Below are positions 63,857 to 64,000 of a stretch of DNA of 64,000 bases, in pieces (positions within the stretch are counted from its first letter, which is position 1; each line of letters begins with the position of its first letter). Source of the stretch: Pseudomonadota bacterium (lineage in GTDB: Bacteria > Myxococcota_A > UBA9160 > SZUA-336); the NCBI GenBank assembly GCA_003247575.1, contig QJZC01000021.1, positions 123,951 to 187,950 on the forward strand, written 5' to 3'. Position numbers and translations under genes: made by a program. Under the pieces are notes generated by a model that was not told the DNA's origin, ran no database searches, and worked only from the letters and a program-made list of their open reading frames with translations.

Positions 63857-64000
63857 TCAGAGCCAGTTGCTGACGAGGATGAATGCGGACCAGTAGAAGG
63901 GGTGGGCGAGCTCTGGGTTCTGGATGAGCTGAGTCTGCGCTCTGCGCAGGGCCTCTGCACGGGAGAGTCCGGGCTCGCGTAGCTGTCGATAGAACGTGGT
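63857..64000 (-). CDS. CHAT-domain protein, C-terminus only
   Basis: The last 47 codons of a minus-strand gene that enters from the right edge. The sequence FYRQLREPGLSRAEALRRAQ followed by HPFYWSAFILVSNWL is the classic end of a CHAT domain (Caspase HetF Associated with TPRs), where SKAEALRQAQ and HPYYWAPFILVGD-type blocks close the peptidase fold. The catalytic His/Cys and any TPR region lie outside the window. It converges on the sigma/DUF928-like operon with the 136-bp repeats between them. Confidence 0.7.
   Translation of the reverse strand, partial: TTFYRQLREPGLSRAEALRRAQTQLIQNPELAHPFYWSAFILVSNWL

Overview
The DNA is uniformly GC-rich and densely packed with genes. It uses GTG and TTG starts beside ATG, has GGAGG-type ribosome sites, and shows many ATGA/GTGA stop-start overlaps. 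Gram-negative hallmarks (lipoboxes, NnrS, CvpA), a very large set of histidine kinases and response regulators, MopE-type calcium-binding repeats, DapL, a single-chain biotin carboxylase and much acyl-CoA chemistry point to a free-living, metabolically versatile, aerobic or microaerobic bacterium. A Myxococcota/deltaproteobacteria-like lineage is my best guess. This is inferred from gene content, since there is no rRNA or other phylogenetic marker in the window.

Layout. 1-6.3 kb: a truncated lipoprotein gene, a PlsC-like acyltransferase, a methyltransferase, leuCD and a zinc alcohol dehydrogenase. 6.3-15.7 kb: an archaeal-type IMP cyclohydrolase (PurO-like), acyl-CoA dehydrogenase, a fused BC-BCCP-CT acyl-CoA carboxylase, and a minus-strand operon of CoA-transferase, TauD-type dioxygenase and isocitrate/isopropylmalate-type dehydrogenase. 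16-23.1 kb: a paired ABC exporter, a diguanylate cyclase and a CPBP intramembrane protease. 23.1-30.8 kb: a minus-strand run with an ectoine-catabolism-like trio (M24 hydrolase, EctB/DoeD-like aminotransferase, aldehyde dehydrogenase), a methyltransferase, and an ECF41-like sigma factor overlapping a flavin amine-oxidase-type gene. 31-33.8 kb: an alkylation-repair operon (Ada-AlkA fusion plus Ogt) and a YdjM-like membrane protein.

33.9-44.1 kb is a signalling island. It holds three kinases sharing an unusual HExNTPxQ phospho-acceptor box, a stand-alone receiver, and receiver proteins fused to GGDEF, a catalytically degenerate HD-GYP and HDOD. 44.3-48.7 kb: nnrS facing a membrane-anchored LuxR-type regulator across an intergenic region full of palindromes, then a MopE/lamin-tail protein coupled to a lipoprotein. 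48.7-60.8 kb is mostly housekeeping: CBS protein, Dus, MTHFR-like, DapL, a ferredoxin-CbiX fusion, MoCF-domain protein, CvpA, AroC, Smr, YjbQ and another kinase.

The right end (61.2-64 kb) is the most unusual part. An ECF sigma factor overlaps the gene for a zinc-less anti-sigma-like membrane protein whose C-terminus looks like DUF928. Facing it, and cut by the window edge, is the C-terminus of a CHAT (caspase-like) protein. Between them lie two inverted copies of a 136-bp element built around a 28-bp hairpin that shows a compensatory base change. No tRNA, rRNA, CRISPR array, insertion sequence or prophage was found.
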